This document shows, piece by piece, positions 1 to 10,900 of a stretch of 64,000 bases of DNA. Below the pieces are notes generated by a model. It was given only the letters and a program-made list of their open reading frames with translations, was not told where the DNA came from and made no database searches. The DNA is from Lumbricus rubellus (lineage: Eukaryota; Annelida; Clitellata; Crassiclitellata; Lumbricidae). The stretch covers positions 15,688,171-15,752,170 of the forward strand of contig OX243822.1 in NCBI GenBank assembly GCA_945859605.1, written 5' to 3'. Within the stretch, counting starts at the first letter, position 1. Each line of letters starts with the position of its first letter. The translations under genes were made by a program, and so were the position numbers.

Positions 1-1018
1 GTAGCTTGCAACATGGAGACAAAGAATCCGAGTGGCTGACCCCTCATCAGCGAGGGATTAATCCTAGCCGGAAGGAAAAGAAGAAGGTAGCTTGCAATGG
101 GTGATCTGTCCGGCACATTTTTACACGTCCAGGGCTGAGGGAGTAAAAGGCTTAGTCTACCTCATGGGTCAAGCGGGAATCGAACGTGCGTCCTTTCTCT
201 TCCGTTTAGAGCTAGTTCACTGAGAGTGATTTACGGCTTACTCCAATTGCTGTGTTTTTTCTCGGATTTTTCCTGTGGTCATAGGTTTTTTACTCCTAAG
301 CTATACCTGCAGTCTGCAGGAAGTCACTGGTTGAGAAATTTGTCACGCGCATTGGCATACACATACGCACAAAAATTAGTCTGAAATCAGGCTGAATTTT
401 AAATATTTACTTACATTATACGGATCTACTAATTTATCTGAACTTATATAATCCGCTAGTAAACTATTCACTTACTTTATTTGTGTCTTTAATTGCTAAT
501 ATTTCAAAATTATAACGCCCCGCAAGCGCCATCTTAATCTTTCGTCACGTCACGTGATCGCCTGTCAGGCACACATTGGTCACGTGACCACGCCCGAAAC
601 CCGCGACTTCAAAAACCCGCGAATAAAACGCAAAGGACATTTTAATAGATTTGGGGGTGTTGGACGGGGACTATAAGATCATTAAGATGTGCCCGAGACG
701 ACAATTTCGTGACAATCTGAAAACCAATGACAGCATAGCAATTTAGCGATTCTATAGTAAATTGACCCTAAAACATATCCATGACGACGTCATGGGTTTA
801 GCCTACAGTTTTCGACTTTGCGACTTTTTAGGCCTAACTGCTGCTTTAGGGTATACAGGCTATAATACAGCGCTGTGCGATAGCCTATGAGAATGTTATA
901 GCATAAGCAGGCTAAGCTTATAACTTTGCGTAGGGCCTAAATGTTTTTTGTAAATTTCTTCTGTAAACTAGGCCTACCGTGCGTTTGCTGGTGGCGTAAT
1001 GAAGAATATTCTTACTTA
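1..1018. other. Intergenic, no gene recognised
   Basis: No convincing reading frame. The minus strand near 165-235 has a tRNA box-B-like stretch (GTTCGATTCCC) without a clear box A. Two CACGTG sites lie 30 bp apart (551, 581). The segment ends at the left TSD of hAT X. Confidence 0.5.
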
Positions 1019-2239
1019 CTTACTAACAGCGGCGCCGCCAGGATTTTATTTCTGTACGCACAACTTGCACAAAATAATATGAAGCGAACAGCGATAGATA
1101 CGAGCTTATATTCAGGGGCGGATCCAGGTTTTCTGGTTGGGGGGGGGGGCGTAAATACTACCAATCCAATCCCATATATATATACATGTATATATATATA
1201 TACATATACAGTGCTTAAAGTGTAAAAAAGTGCCAGGACGCTATATTGTAGGCTTAATTGGTCGTCAGTGGCGGCGCCGAAGGCGGGAAGTTGCGAGTGC
1301 CGAAGGCACGAAGCCCATCCCGACTAGGGGGTCTGGGGGAGCGTCGTAAGCTCCCCCAGCGGGGTCTGGGGCGGAGCCCCAGCGACCAGCGCATTTTTGG
1401 CTGTTTCGACCTTAAATGGGGCCATTTTTAGACTTGTTTGCCAGCTATTTGTGAACGCAGGGGCGCCGTTAGGCGTACGCACGTACGCAAGTGCGTACAG
1501 CGCGGAAAGGCAAAAATTTTTTTTACAAATTGTAAATTAAAGAATTAAAGCGTGAACTATTATATTTTTTTTCCAATAAATGCGATGATTAATGCAAATT
1601 AGTTTGCAGGGGGGTAGTGTTTAGGAGGGGGGTTATAATTTGAAGCCTTTAGAGTTTAGACCTAGGCTACACGTCGGTCCGGTTAGGCTCTATACTTTAT
1701 AAATAGGTAAAATGTAACTGGCTTGCGGATGAATTTTGAAACGCTTTGTTGGTAGTTAGGCCTGTTTAAACTGTGAATAATTACCTGTATGCGTACAGTG
1801 GCGGCGCCAGGGAGCTAAGGGGGGCTAAGCCCCCCCTAAACGTGGCTCAGCCCCCCAAAGAAAAAAGCTGAAAATGTCTAAAACGGCTTACTTCGCAATA
1901 AGGAAACTAGACAATGACCAACGGCAACGAAATCAACTATATTATCATAGTGTAGATGCTTATGCCATTGGCGGCACCAGATGAGGGGGTTAGGGGCTAA
2001 GCCACTAAATGTGACTTAGCCTCATCCCAAAGCAAAAAGCAATGAATCTCCATGTATCGGCTTAAAAGTTATTATTATCTTGTTTTCGGACCTCAACTGC
2101 GGCGGACGGTCATACATCGACTCACATGTGAGACATCAATTGCGACTGGGCTCGACTCCCGGAAATTGATTCTCTCTGCGACTCAATATTAGCAATTTAG
2201 CATGTACACAGTCCTCCTATTTATACCCTAATGGAGCTG

Positions 2240-2800
2240 CAGGAGACAGAGGGCTGAGGTCCGGGCCGGTCTGAGAACCGGTCTGGCGGGGGGAAAGAAG
2301 CAGAGATCCGCGATGGCGGACCAGGGGGTTGAGGTACCGACCGGTCTGAGGTCTGGAAGAGGGAAGAGGACTGGAGGGTTTGAACTGGCGGGGAAAGGGG
2401 CTGAGATCCGGACCAGTCTGAACCCGAGCTAGCGGGGGGAAGGGGGCTGAAGGTCCGAGGCGGCGGGGGGCTGAGGTCTGCGCGGGGACAAGGGGACTGA
2501 GGTCCGAATCGGTGTGAGTCCGGGCTGGCGGAGGAAGGGGGCTGAGGTTCGGCCCGGTGTGAGTCCTGGCTGGCGGAGGAAGGGGCTGAGGTTCGGCCGG
2601 TGTAAGTCCTGGCTGACGGAGGAAGGGGGCTGAGGTTTGGACCGGTGTGGGTCCTGGCTGGCGGAGGAAGGGGCTGAGGTTCGGCCGGTGTGAGTCCTGG
2701 CTGGCGGAGGAAGGGGACTGAGGTTTGGCCCAGTGTGAGTACGGGCTGGCGGGAGAAGGGTGTTGAGTCCGGGTTGGCGGAGGAAGGGACTGAAATTCAC
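2240..2800 (+). repeat. GC-rich minisatellite, about 43-46 bp unit
   Basis: Units follow the pattern CTGGCTGGCGGAGGAAGG, then CTGAGGTTCGGCC, then GGTGTGAGTC. The best copies are at 2,520-2,720 and they degenerate leftwards. The long proline-rich minus-strand frames here come from the repeat and are not treated as genes. Confidence 0.8.
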
Positions 2801-3039
2801 AAGGACAGCAATTTTGAATTTCGCTACGGTACAATAGCGCGTCGATGCTTATGCTAATAGAATGCGCCGCAGATCGTGATGAGGTTATGTGCACCATGTC
2901 CGGCCGGCCTTCTGAGGGGCTACGCCGGTATAGTCCTACACAACTATTCATTGGGAAATGGGTGTTAATTTAGCACCGGCAGTCATGGGCGGAGACTTGG
3001 GAGCCAGAGGACGGTCCACAAGACCCCGAAGTTTGTGGT

Positions 3040-3420
3040 ATTTCAATATTTCAAAAAATCTCAAAAATGTCAGTATAAATTTCTAGAGTGTTATCTACTG
3101 TTTATCAATCATGAACAATTTTGCTAAGACGACAGCAAAACTGGTATACCCTTGCAGTGTGGCATTCAATAATTTATACAACGTGGAGGACCATTATTGA
3201 ACTCATAAACCATTTCTTTCAGCAATAAAATAATTCTGAGAAATTTGTTGAGATGACAGCTTAAAATGTTACCATTAAAGTGCTGATATCCAAAATTTAA
3301 ACAATGGCCTACAAAGGGACACTTTTGAAGTCATAATTCACAACTTTCAGCATTGAAATGATGAGCTAATTAGTAAAAAGATGACAGCCCAAAATGCTAT
3401 TATTGCTATGTGGAAATTCC
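3040..3420 (+). repeat. Degenerate tandem repeat, about 115-125 bp unit
   Basis: Each unit contains a run like AGATGACAGC, then AAAATG, then a TGTGG word (GCAGTGTGG in the better copies), after an AATGAAATAAT-like word. About three units are here. The same unit recurs at about 13,670-13,870 and 44,560-44,790, so it is a dispersed older repeat. Confidence 0.55.
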
Positions 3421-4117
3421 CAAAATATTTCATGACTTTATCGTTCATAAACAGTTAGCAAACATGAGCCTGAAACGCGCTCCTGTCGATGTCAACAGCG
3501 AAAAACGCGCTGGTTTCTGGGGCTCCGCCCCAGACCCCGCTGGGGGAGCTTATGACGCTCCCTCAGACCCCCTAGTCGGTATGGGCTTCGTGCCTTCGGC
3601 ACTCGCAGCTTGGCGTCTTCAGCGCATGCAAAATTACCGCACTTAAGAAAAATATTCTACTTGCGTTCCTGGGAGGAAAGGCTTGAGATTTCAGCCCCCA
3701 AACCTGAAATCCGGGCGCCGCCACTGATTGTACCCGTAAAACCCCCCTACAAACGACATCTTATTTAAGTTTTCATGATTTTAACGTTCATAAATAGCTG
3801 GCAAAAAAGAGCCTTAAAAGGGCTCAAGTTGAGGTCAACAGAGCTAAAAATGCTTTGGCGGCTGGGACTCCGCCCCAGACCCCGCTGGGGGAGCTTACGG
3901 CGCTCCCCCAGACCCCCTAGTCGGTATGGGCTTCGTGCCTTCGGCACTCGCAGCTTCGCGCCTTCGGCGCGACATAAAAATGTTCCACTTGGGCTTGGGG
4001 CTTCAGCCCCCCCCAAACCTGAAATCCTGGCGCCGCCACTGTATGCGTATAACCAAAGGGAACAAAAAACTTATGCTGGTGATACCTCATAATCGCCAGT
4101 AGGCATATACATATATA

Positions 4118-5084
4118 CACTGTGTCCGGAAAAAAAGGGACCCATTTTGTAAATATGAAAATAAATAGTAAATATTAATCGATTTTCATAATTCAAAGAC
4201 CGTTTTTATCCTAACATATTTATCTAACAATTGTGAAAATATAAAAGTTTCATTCCAAATAATGACGTCATAATGACGTTATTTGCACAAAAAGTCAAAT
4301 TTCGGAGATAAATGCGCAAAATCTTCAAACATTTCAATGTTTTTATGATGTAATTTATCAATAATAAATGTAAGTTTGATTTTATTTTTGTATCTGAATT
4401 ATTTTGTGGTCAAAGTGTACACCTTTGGCCTCAACGTAAGCTTCAAAACGATCGCGCTAATAGCCAACAACAGCATCGATAACCTGCTTATCAAAATCCT
4501 CCCCAGCAGGCATTAACAATTCGCTCACGGAGTTCTCCAATGTCTCTTATCCTTGTCTTGTAGCCTACACCTTCTCCTCCATCAGTCTCCAACTCTTATT
4601 AAGGGCGGGATTTAATCGGGCGGCCGTTTAGCAGTCAAATAATATTATTAAGAGGAATGAAATTCGAGACTCCTTAGTTAACAGTTCAACAGATTGACGA
4701 ACTCAGTGAACTGAAGCGCTATTTTGTTTAAATGTGTAGGCTATTGTTCCGATTATTCCCGGATAGCATTCATCACTTTTTTTACAGCGCAGAATTTCCC
4801 TCTAATAAGCTGCATTTATTTTCACTCCTGGTTCTATTAAATGGATTTCCGTTTTACCAAAAACCAATATACCAACCGAAACCATGCATGAATGGCCGGC
4901 CACATGCATTTGTATGCAAATGACGTCATGATGACGTCATTATTATGATTGTAACTTTTATATTTTCACCAATGTTAGACAAATATGTAAGGATTAAAAT
5001 GGTGTTTGAATTGTGAAAATCGCGTAATATTTACTATTTATTTTCATATTCAGAAAATGGGTCCCTTTTTTTCCGGACACAGTG
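4118..5084. mobile_element. mariner-type element with long TIRs
   Basis: Bounded by TA dinucleotides. The ends read CACTGTGTCCGG inward, and the inverted similarity continues for about 190 bp on each side. On the minus strand at about 4,405-4,552 two frames resemble the mariner transposase C-terminus: a piece like IGELRERIVNACW, then after a frameshift RDRFEAYVEAKGVHFDH. The catalytic domain is missing, so this is an internally deleted relic. Confidence 0.75.
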
Positions 5085-5395
5085 TATATATGTATATATA
5101 TATATATATAAGCTCGTATCGATCGCTGTTCGCTTCATATTATTTTGTGCAAGTTGTGCGTACAGAAAAAAAATCCTGGCGGCGCCGCTGTGTGAACGAC
5201 AAAGTCGCGAAATTTTTAAGAATAAGTCGTTTTTCAGTGTCGCAAGCTACCAGGATAACAATAAAAATCAAACTGTTATTGTAGAAGAAAAAGGTTTTGT
5301 CTTTACAGTAAGCTCCCCCAGCGGGGTCTGGGGGCGGAAACCCAGCGACCAGCGCATTTTTGGCTGTGTCGACCTCAAATTGAGCCATTTTTAGG

Positions 5396-5545
5396 CAGTC
5401 ATGGCCGGTCGTCCGTAACTGCATGGACGCCGTCCATGCAGTCATGGACGACCGTCCTGGTAGTGCTGGCCAAATAAGTCACAGGACGGCGTCCTGCCTC
5501 GAATATAAGTGCCAGGACGCCGTCCATGACCGTCCTGGCACACTT
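5396..5545. repeat. Cluster of GGACG-N-CGTCC palindromes
   Basis: Several short palindromic words built on GGACGNCGTCC, CCAGGACG and CATGGACG occur within 150 bp. The segment could fold into several competing hairpins. It lies between the right end of hAT Y and Helitron copy 1. No gene is seen. Confidence 0.5.
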
Positions 5546-5612
5546 TAAGCCCTGTAGGCTATATATATGAAATTAGATCACGCCACACTATAATGATCTT
5601 TTTTATAGAAAA

Positions 5613-6246
5613 CTAGCTGAACCCGGCCACGCGTTGCTGTGGCTGAAAAGAGGCCCTCCCCTCCCCTCCCCTCCCCTCCCCTCCCCTCCCCTCCCCTCCC
5701 CTCCCCTCCCCTCCCCTCCCCTCCCCTCCCCTCCCCTCCCCTCCCCTCCCCTCCCCTCCCCTCCCCTCCCCTCCCCTCTCCTCCCCTCCCCTCCCCTCCC
5801 CTCCCCTCCCCTCCCCTCCCCTCCCCTCCCCTCCCCTCCCCTCCCACCGTCTTCGTCCCGCTTCCTCCGCTCCTTTCCTCCGTCGCATCGTCCATTCCAA
5901 GCCCAAAGGCCGCTTTGGGAAAAGCTAGGCCTATTTGGTAAATTAATCGCGTCTCGCTTATGACGTCACAGGACTCGACCTCATTGATGTTTCGTCTGCT
6001 GTGTTTGGAGACGGCGTTTATGAAATCTGGCAGCCGTGTGCGACGTGTTTAATTTGCAAATGGCGGGCGAACGGATTGCAAAGTTCACTTTTTGCGGAAA
6101 CGGTTGCGTTTTTTCGGGTGAAAAAATCTTAAGACACGGTGCTAATTGAATGGAAGGTTTTGGTAAATTTTCACAACAATCGGTGCGTAGCTTTCGGCGT
6201 GGTAATGCGACGAACTATTGGAAAGTTTCATTTTTATTTATATAGA
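5613..6246 (-). mobile_element. Non-autonomous Helitron, copy 1
   Basis: On the minus strand it starts TCTATATAAATAAAAATG and ends CTAG before a T, with a terminal hairpin (GCCAC...GTGGC) about 10 nt before the CTAG. These are Helitron termini, with insertion between A and T and no TSD. A polypurine/polypyrimidine tract (CCCCTC)n fills about 5,656-5,845. Copies 2 and 3 are at 41,321 and 53,760. No Rep/helicase frame is present. Confidence 0.85.
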
Positions 6247-6443
6247 TTTTGTGGAACTTCAAAAAAAATGTATAGTTTCTCATATAAAACCACTGGTCTC
6301 CACTGAAGGTTAACAGTGAAACGATTATAAATCAGTTATCGGTTTTGATCACGCAACCCTTGATCCAAAAAGGAAATAATTAAGTGTCACATGCCAGTGG
6401 ATTAAGCAGTGTCATTCTCCTTGGATGCTTTCTGGCGTAGACC

Positions 6444-6668
6444 CTAGGCCTTGATAATGTCATCAATGTCTAACTTGATGTCCTTGTGGACAAACAATAA
6501 ATTGAGTGCATTAAATCTGTCCTCGTTCGTTGTACTTCGGAAACACGACTTCACAAATCGCAGACTAGAATTTGCTCGTTCAACACTGCAAGCCGTGACA
6601 GAAGTGAGCAGCAAAATGTGAATTATTGTGGTAATATTTGGATACAAAATACGGTAAGAGAGCTCCAT
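6444..6668 (-). pseudogene. hAT transposase C-terminal dimerisation domain, fragment
   Basis: A frame of about 74 residues resembles the hAT C-terminal (dimerisation) domain. The segment TACSVERANSSLRFVKS corresponds to the family's usual PVSSASxERSFSxLxxIK, followed by CFRSTTNEDRFNALNLL in place of the LRSxMxxxRLxxLxLL part. No catalytic DDE region is found upstream, so it is a 3' fragment inside hAT X. Confidence 0.75.
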
Positions 6669-6889
6669 TCTGCCGGTCCAGCTACTTCAAACATCCTATT
6701 CCCAAATTGCAATTATATTAGTTTTAGGTCAGTTTAGTTTGAGAACATTTGCGGCAGGTTTAGGGGGGGCGTACACCGGCTCCGCCCCCTCTAAATCCGC
6801 GCCTGATATTATATGCAAATCTAGTGTCCGGGGGTAATCTGAAACCGGTTACGGTACAAGTTACCGGGGGGGGTGATGTTTAGGAGGTG

Positions 6890-7054
6890 CAATTTGATAC
6901 CTTTAGATCGGCATATTGCTATGCTATCGTCGCCTTGAAGCCGAAAATTTCCAGGTTCGAATCCACCTCGCCGCGTAAGGACCTTGGGCAAGTCCTTCAC
7001 TCACAATTGCTCAGCGCTTCGGCCGGAGTAGAGAGCTTGAAGGGGCGCTATAAC
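6890..7054 (+). mobile_element. tRNA-derived SINE, family B, copy 1
   Basis: It has a box-B-like GGTTCGAATCC followed by a conserved tail with CCTTGGGCAAGTCCTTCACTC-like text and a CGCTTCGG word. The same arrangement recurs at 27,812-28,013. The box A half is poor here. A hAT MITE follows directly. Confidence 0.6.
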
Positions 7055-7473
7055 CAGTGGCGGATCCAGAACTCTTCCAGGGGGGGGACAAAAATCTTAG
7101 AACATGGGATGGGACAGGTGAAACAAATTTTGAAATTTAGTTGTTGGTCGAAAATAAATAGGGATCAGTCTTTGGCTGAAGTACTTTTCATCCGCCAAAA
7201 AAAGTTGATGAGGTTTTTTTAGTCATCTGCCAAATGTTTTTTGGAGAAAATCATACCATTTCATCCGCCAAAAAGTTGATGACCTTTTTTTACTCCTCCA
7301 CTTGAAAACCGACTGGGGGGCCACGTCCCATGCCATTTTCCGAATAGGGGGGGGGGGAATATGCCATTACACCCATATGCATATTGCTAATTTCATACCG
7401 AATGGGGGCCACGTCCCATGGCAGTTTTAAATGGGGTGGCCATGGCCGGATTGCCCCCCTGGATCCGCCCCAG
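7055..7473. mobile_element. hAT MITE
   Basis: The left end is CAGTGGCGGATCCAG and the right end is CTGGATCCGCCCCAG. The flanks are GCTATAAC and GCTATAAA (7 of 8 identical). The interior holds G-runs and the recurring word CCAAAAAGTTGATGACC. No coding capacity. Confidence 0.65.
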
Positions 7474-7810
7474 GCTATAAAAAAGTGCACATAAAACACA
7501 TACAAACAAAAATTAAATTAACAAAAAAAGTTTTAACGGTTTTACATAAAAAATCCCAGGATCCATAGACCTCTAGGGCCTAGGCGGCTATAAGACGCTC
7601 AATGCCAAGATGGCTCTTTATTAGAGTGTAAGTAAATAAGGAAGTAAGTATATATATTCTATAGATTATAAAATTCCAATAGAATTTCATCGCTTATAAT
7701 AAATTTACAATTTGTGGGAAAAAATGTTTTTTGCCTTTCCGCGCTGTACGCACTTGCGTAAGTGCGTACGCCTAACGGCGCCCCTGCTTACTAACTAACG
7801 AATACCATTA

Positions 7811-8783
7811 GGGGCCGTCCATAAAGTACGTCACGCTATTTTTGACCATTTTTGACCCCCCTCCCCTGTCACAAACTGTCACAAATCTCGAACCCCCCCC
7901 CCCTCCCCCCTAAAGTACGTCACACTTTCGAAATTTAAAAAAAATAACACTGCAATTCTATACATAGGCCTAGGGCCTAAAACAAGGCTTCACAACAGCA
8001 TTACTAGCGCTCCTAGCAAGAGGAATCGTGAACAACACATTCAGAGATATGCATTTCAAGATAATTTGACATAAAACTATAATTCAAATGTTTCACAAAA
8101 TGTTTGAAAATTATTTTTAAAGCTATTAAATTCTACTAAAAAAACCATGGTCCTGGGCATGACGCTAAACTGCACCCATCCTCCGCCACAGGGAATCAAC
8201 AACGTCTCTGTGCCGGTCCTAAGCCCGGACAAAGGAGGAAGGTTTGCCAGATGGGTGGAGATACACTGGCAGTAAAAGACCAAGACCATAGAAATCCGCA
8301 AAAAACCACGACATAAGTGACATAGCGACCCAGATGCTTCAAGGTGTCATGATGTGAAGCATGCATGCACAGGCCGGTCAGGACAGACCGGTGGAGAGAG
8401 TCGAAGGATAGAGCATACGTGGGCCACATACGGGGATTGACCCAGGTTGTCCTTCGTACCTCTCTCCCAATATTCTCTTCAATCGGACAAGGTGGTCTAG
8501 CGGCTCCAAGATGTTAATGGTATGGAGCGGACCTGCTGACCGGACCGGTTGAAGCTGGGAAGCATGATGCGAGACAGACTCAGACAGACACCTACGGGTT
8601 GTTAACCCACAGATAACGATGATGATGATGATGAAAAAACATAAAAAGAATTAGAAATAAAATTTAGAAAAAATAAATGTGTGACGTCACACATGGCCTG
8701 ACCCCCTCCCCTTTGTCACAAACTGTCACACTTTCTTACACCCCCTTCCCCCCTGGAGCGTGACATATTTTATGGACGGCCCC
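7811..8783. mobile_element. Harbinger-like MITE, copy 1 (GGGGCCGTCCATAAA ends)
   Basis: Ends read GGGGCCGTCCATAAA inward, each followed closely by GTCACGCT, with TTA on both sides (7,808-7,810 and 8,784-8,786). A 3-bp TTA duplication fits PIF/Harbinger. The interior contains a fragment ending in (GATGAT)n near 8,618-8,632, which looks like the 3' tail of another retroelement. No transposase frame. Confidence 0.7.
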
Positions 8784-8854
8784 TTAGCGACGCCCTCATC
8801 CTTCTTTCAGGCTAGGGACTGGCACTAGTGCGGCAGTCTGGCAACCAGTGGCAG

Positions 8855-9015
8855 GCACTAAACAGCTGTTGTGCCAGTGTGAGAATTGTGGAAAAATAAC
8901 TGGGGGTTGGCCTATGATAAACTTGGAATTGGGGTATGAAAAACATACTTTAACATGGGGTCCTAAGAAAGACTGGGGGTTGAAACCCCCCAACTCCCCC
9001 GGCAATTCTCACCCT
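8855..9015 (+). repeat. Dispersed repeat, GAGAATTGTGG family, copy 1
   Basis: Starts near TGAGAATTGTGG and ends near CAATTCTCACCCTG, so the two ends are roughly inverted. The inner words TAAACTTGGAATTGGGG and AACATACTTTAACATGGGG are shared with 56,643-56,780 and, in part, 11,150-11,250. Confidence 0.6.
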
Positions 9016-9190
9016 GTGTTGTGCAAAGCCTAGACTTCCAGTGGCAGAGGTAGGCCTAGGCCCAATGCTGCCCCTGCGCTCTTGGTCGCCTACCCTCGTC
9101 TCCGTAGAAGCCCAAGATCATTCCACTCAGTGGAGTAGGCCTAATCTTGGTAGAAGCCAGAGTCGGTTAGAGCTTTCTCGCTGTCAAAGG

Positions 9191-9584
9191 CAGCGGCGGA
9201 GACCTGGCCGGAGAATTGGGGGGGACGAAGGAGTGGCCGAAGGAACGAAGGAACGAAATTTGTTTCATGATCCAGCCAAAAAGTCAAGAAAATTTTCAAT
9301 TTTCGCCGCCAAAAAAGTTGATGACCTTTTTTTTGTCATTTTGTCTAAAAAAAGTCCGAAAAGTCTAGAAAAATTTATATTTTCGCCGCCCAAAAAGTTG
9401 ATGACCTTTTTTTAATCATTTCGCCCAAAAAAGTTTGAAAAGTCAAGAAAAATGTCTATATTCGCCGCCAAAAAGTTTATGATTTTTTTTAGTCCTCGCG
9501 CTCAATTATTGGGGGTGATGAATGCATGGGCCGTACCCCAACCCCTACTTTGGGGGGACCGTCCCCCCTAGGTCTCCGCCCATG
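9191..9584. mobile_element. hAT MITE, family P, copy 1
   Basis: Flanked by GTCAAAGG / GTTAAAGG (7 of 8). Ends: CAGCGGCGGAGACCTGG and CTAGGTCTCCGCCCATG. The interior is a short tandem array of about 80 bp units containing CGCCAAAAAAGTTGATGACC and a T-run. Copy 2 is inverted 230 bp downstream, giving two 400-bp inverted arms. Confidence 0.75.
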
Positions 9585-9812
9585 GTTAAAGGGTAGGCTA
9601 CGCATCGGGCATTCACACCGTCGAATAGACCTATGGTCAGTCAATCGAATGGCGCTCCAAACGTCAAGGGTCTGGGCAGGCCGGTGGGATCACGTGGTTT
9701 CTGATGAAGCTTTGGGACTGTTTGGGGAGAATGTTAGCGCTAGATTGTTTTATTTCTCGCATTTGTGTATTCAAGCTCTCCACTCAGAGGCGCACCCGAC
9801 TAGAGCGCGGAC

Positions 9813-10219
9813 CATGGGCGGAGACCTAGGGGAGGACAGGGGGGACGGTCCCCCCCAATGTAGGGGTTGGGGGACGGCCCATGTATTCTTCCTCCCCCCC
9901 CAATAATTGAGCGCGAGGACTAAAAAAAGGTCATAAAGTTTTTGGCGGCGAAAATATAGAAATTTTTCTTGACTTTTTGACTTTTCGGACTTTTTTGGGG
10001 CAAAATGACTTTTAAAAAAGGTCATATCAACTCTTTTTTGGCGGCAAAAATATAAATTTTTCTTGATTTTTCGGGCGAAATGACTAAAAAAAGGTCATCA
10101 ACTTTTTTGGCAGCGAAAATAGAAAATTTTCTTGACTTTTTGGCCGGATCACAAAAAATTTGTTCCTTCGGCCACTCCTTCGTCCCCCCTCCAATTCTCC
10201 GGCCAGGTCTCCGCCGCTA
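9813..10219. mobile_element. hAT MITE, family P, copy 2 (inverted)
   Basis: Flanked by a perfect GCGCGGAC duplication (9,805-9,812 and 10,220-10,227). Its sequence is the reverse complement of copy 1 with small indels. A truncated relative starts at about 30,115 (CATGGGCGGAGACTTAGG) and another scrap is at about 2,987. Confidence 0.75.
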
Positions 10220-10227
10220 GCGCGGAC

Positions 10228-10352
10228 ACTGCATCGGAGTCTTACGCCAAAGTGCTCGCGAGCAATTGCAAGTGTAGGACGGCGGATTGATTCAAATCTG
10301 GAACCTACGGGTCCAATGCACCGAACACACCACTACACCACCGTGCCCAGCA
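10228..10352 (-). mobile_element. tRNA-like SINE fragment
   Basis: On the minus strand, GGTGGTGTAGTGG (box A-like) is followed about 38 bp later by AGATTTGAATC (box B-like), then by a tail that includes CTCCGATGCAGTGTCCGCG. That tail phrase resembles the SINE B copy at 27,812-28,013 (TCCGATTCAGTGTCCGCG). Placement in family B is an inference. Confidence 0.5.
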
Positions 10353-10394
10353 AATGTATAAGAGGTCGTTGGTCCGGGTGTTACACGCGCGCGT

Positions 10395-10396
<2 letters not shown>

Positions 10397-10427
<31 letters not shown>
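10397..10427. repeat. (CA)n microsatellite
   Basis: An uninterrupted CA run of about 30 bp. Confidence 0.9.
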
Positions 10428-10428
<1 letters not shown>

Positions 10429-10487
10429 AGCTAAAGTTCTTGTCATCTAATGAGGGCCATCTTGGTCAACACTGTTTCCCCTAGCAT

Positions 10488-10508
10488 AATGAATGAATGA
10501 ATGAATGA

Positions 10509-10539
<31 letters not shown>

Positions 10540-10646
10540 AGCGAGCGAACGAACGAACGAACGAACGAACGAATGAACGAACGAACGAACGAACGAATGA
10601 ATGAATGAATGAATGAATGAATGAATGAATGAATGAATGAATGAAT
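10488..10646. repeat. (GAAT/GAAC)n tetranucleotide array
   Basis: A block of GAAT, a block of GAAC/GAGC, then GAAT again, about 160 bp in all. The Ser/Ile/His-rich minus-strand frames are the repeat read through. Confidence 0.9.
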
Positions 10647-10724
10647 AGGCATATTATGTGCATAAATGTCCCGAATATAATAATATGACCTTCGCTAGGG
10701 GGTGCAAGGTGGTTCAAGAACACC

Positions 10725-10900
10725 GGGACCGTCCATAAATGAAGTCACGCATCTGGGGGAGGGGGCGGAGGCTCACAATATCTAACTAGATATCAATTTG
10801 TGTTGGCGACTTGGTGCGTGACAAGGAGACTCTTAGGGAGTGAGAGAGGGGGTGTCAAAAATCGTCATAAATTGCGTGACGTCATTTATGGACGGCCCCC
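10725..10900. mobile_element. Harbinger-like MITE, copy 2 (short)
   Basis: Ends read GGGACCGTCCATAAAT and, inverted, GGGGGCCGTCCATAAATG, each followed by GTCACGCA. About 175 bp long. It is the shortest member of the family at 7,811 and 14,173. Its flanks show no clear TSD. Confidence 0.6.

Larger units (their letters stand above)
1796..4041. mobile_element. hAT element Z, non-autonomous
   Basis: TSD TATGCGTA at 1,788-1,795 and 4,042-4,049. Both ends read CAGTGGCGGCGCCAGG inward. No transposase frame is seen. Contents: a GC-rich minisatellite (about 2,240-2,800), a 115-bp-type repeat (about 3,040-3,420) and two copies of a repeat whose key words are GGGGCTCCGCCCCAGACC and CGTGCCTTCGGCACTCG (about 3,450-3,630 and 3,840-3,990). 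Related copies of that repeat lie at about 1,270-1,430 and 5,310-5,400. Confidence 0.8.
1458..5190. mobile_element. hAT element Y, same family as X in opposite orientation
   Basis: Flanked by TGTGAACG on both sides (1,450-1,457 and 5,191-5,198). About 85 bp at the right end is the reverse complement of the left end of X (1,027-1,111), and about 95 bp at the left end matches the reverse complement of the right end of X (about 7,690-7,786). Y is therefore an inverted sibling inserted in X. It carries hAT Z and a mariner relic. Confidence 0.8.
1027..7786. mobile_element. hAT element X (6.76 kb, outer shell of a nest)
   Basis: Flanked by a perfect 8-bp duplication, CTTACTAA, at 1,019-1,026 and 7,787-7,794. 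The left end reads CAGCGGCGCCGCCAGG and the right end, reverse-complemented, reads CAGGGGCGCCGTTAGG. hAT transposases make 8-bp TSDs and such short CAG-type ends. X has been enlarged by hAT Y, a Helitron and smaller repeats. The hAT transposase tail at 6,444-6,668 may be what is left of its own gene (inference). Confidence 0.8.

Noticed and set aside
165..235. Possible tRNA gene (minus strand, GTTCGATTCCC)
   Set aside because: No convincing cloverleaf or box A; probably a SINE scrap. The tRNA-like parts at 35.6, 37.2 and 47.3 kb are also in repeats.
541..600. Two CACGTG E-box sites 30 bp apart as a promoter
   Set aside because: No gene start is found nearby; the hexamers alone do not support a promoter call.
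2217..2951. 244-codon proline-rich minus-strand frame
   Set aside because: It is a read-through of a GC-rich minisatellite, with another frame of the same repeat equally open.
5578..5963. Several Gly/Glu/Arg- and Pro/Ser-rich frames
   Set aside because: All come from the (CCCCTC)n tract inside Helitron copy 1. The same applies at 42,157-42,503 and 54,064-54,422.
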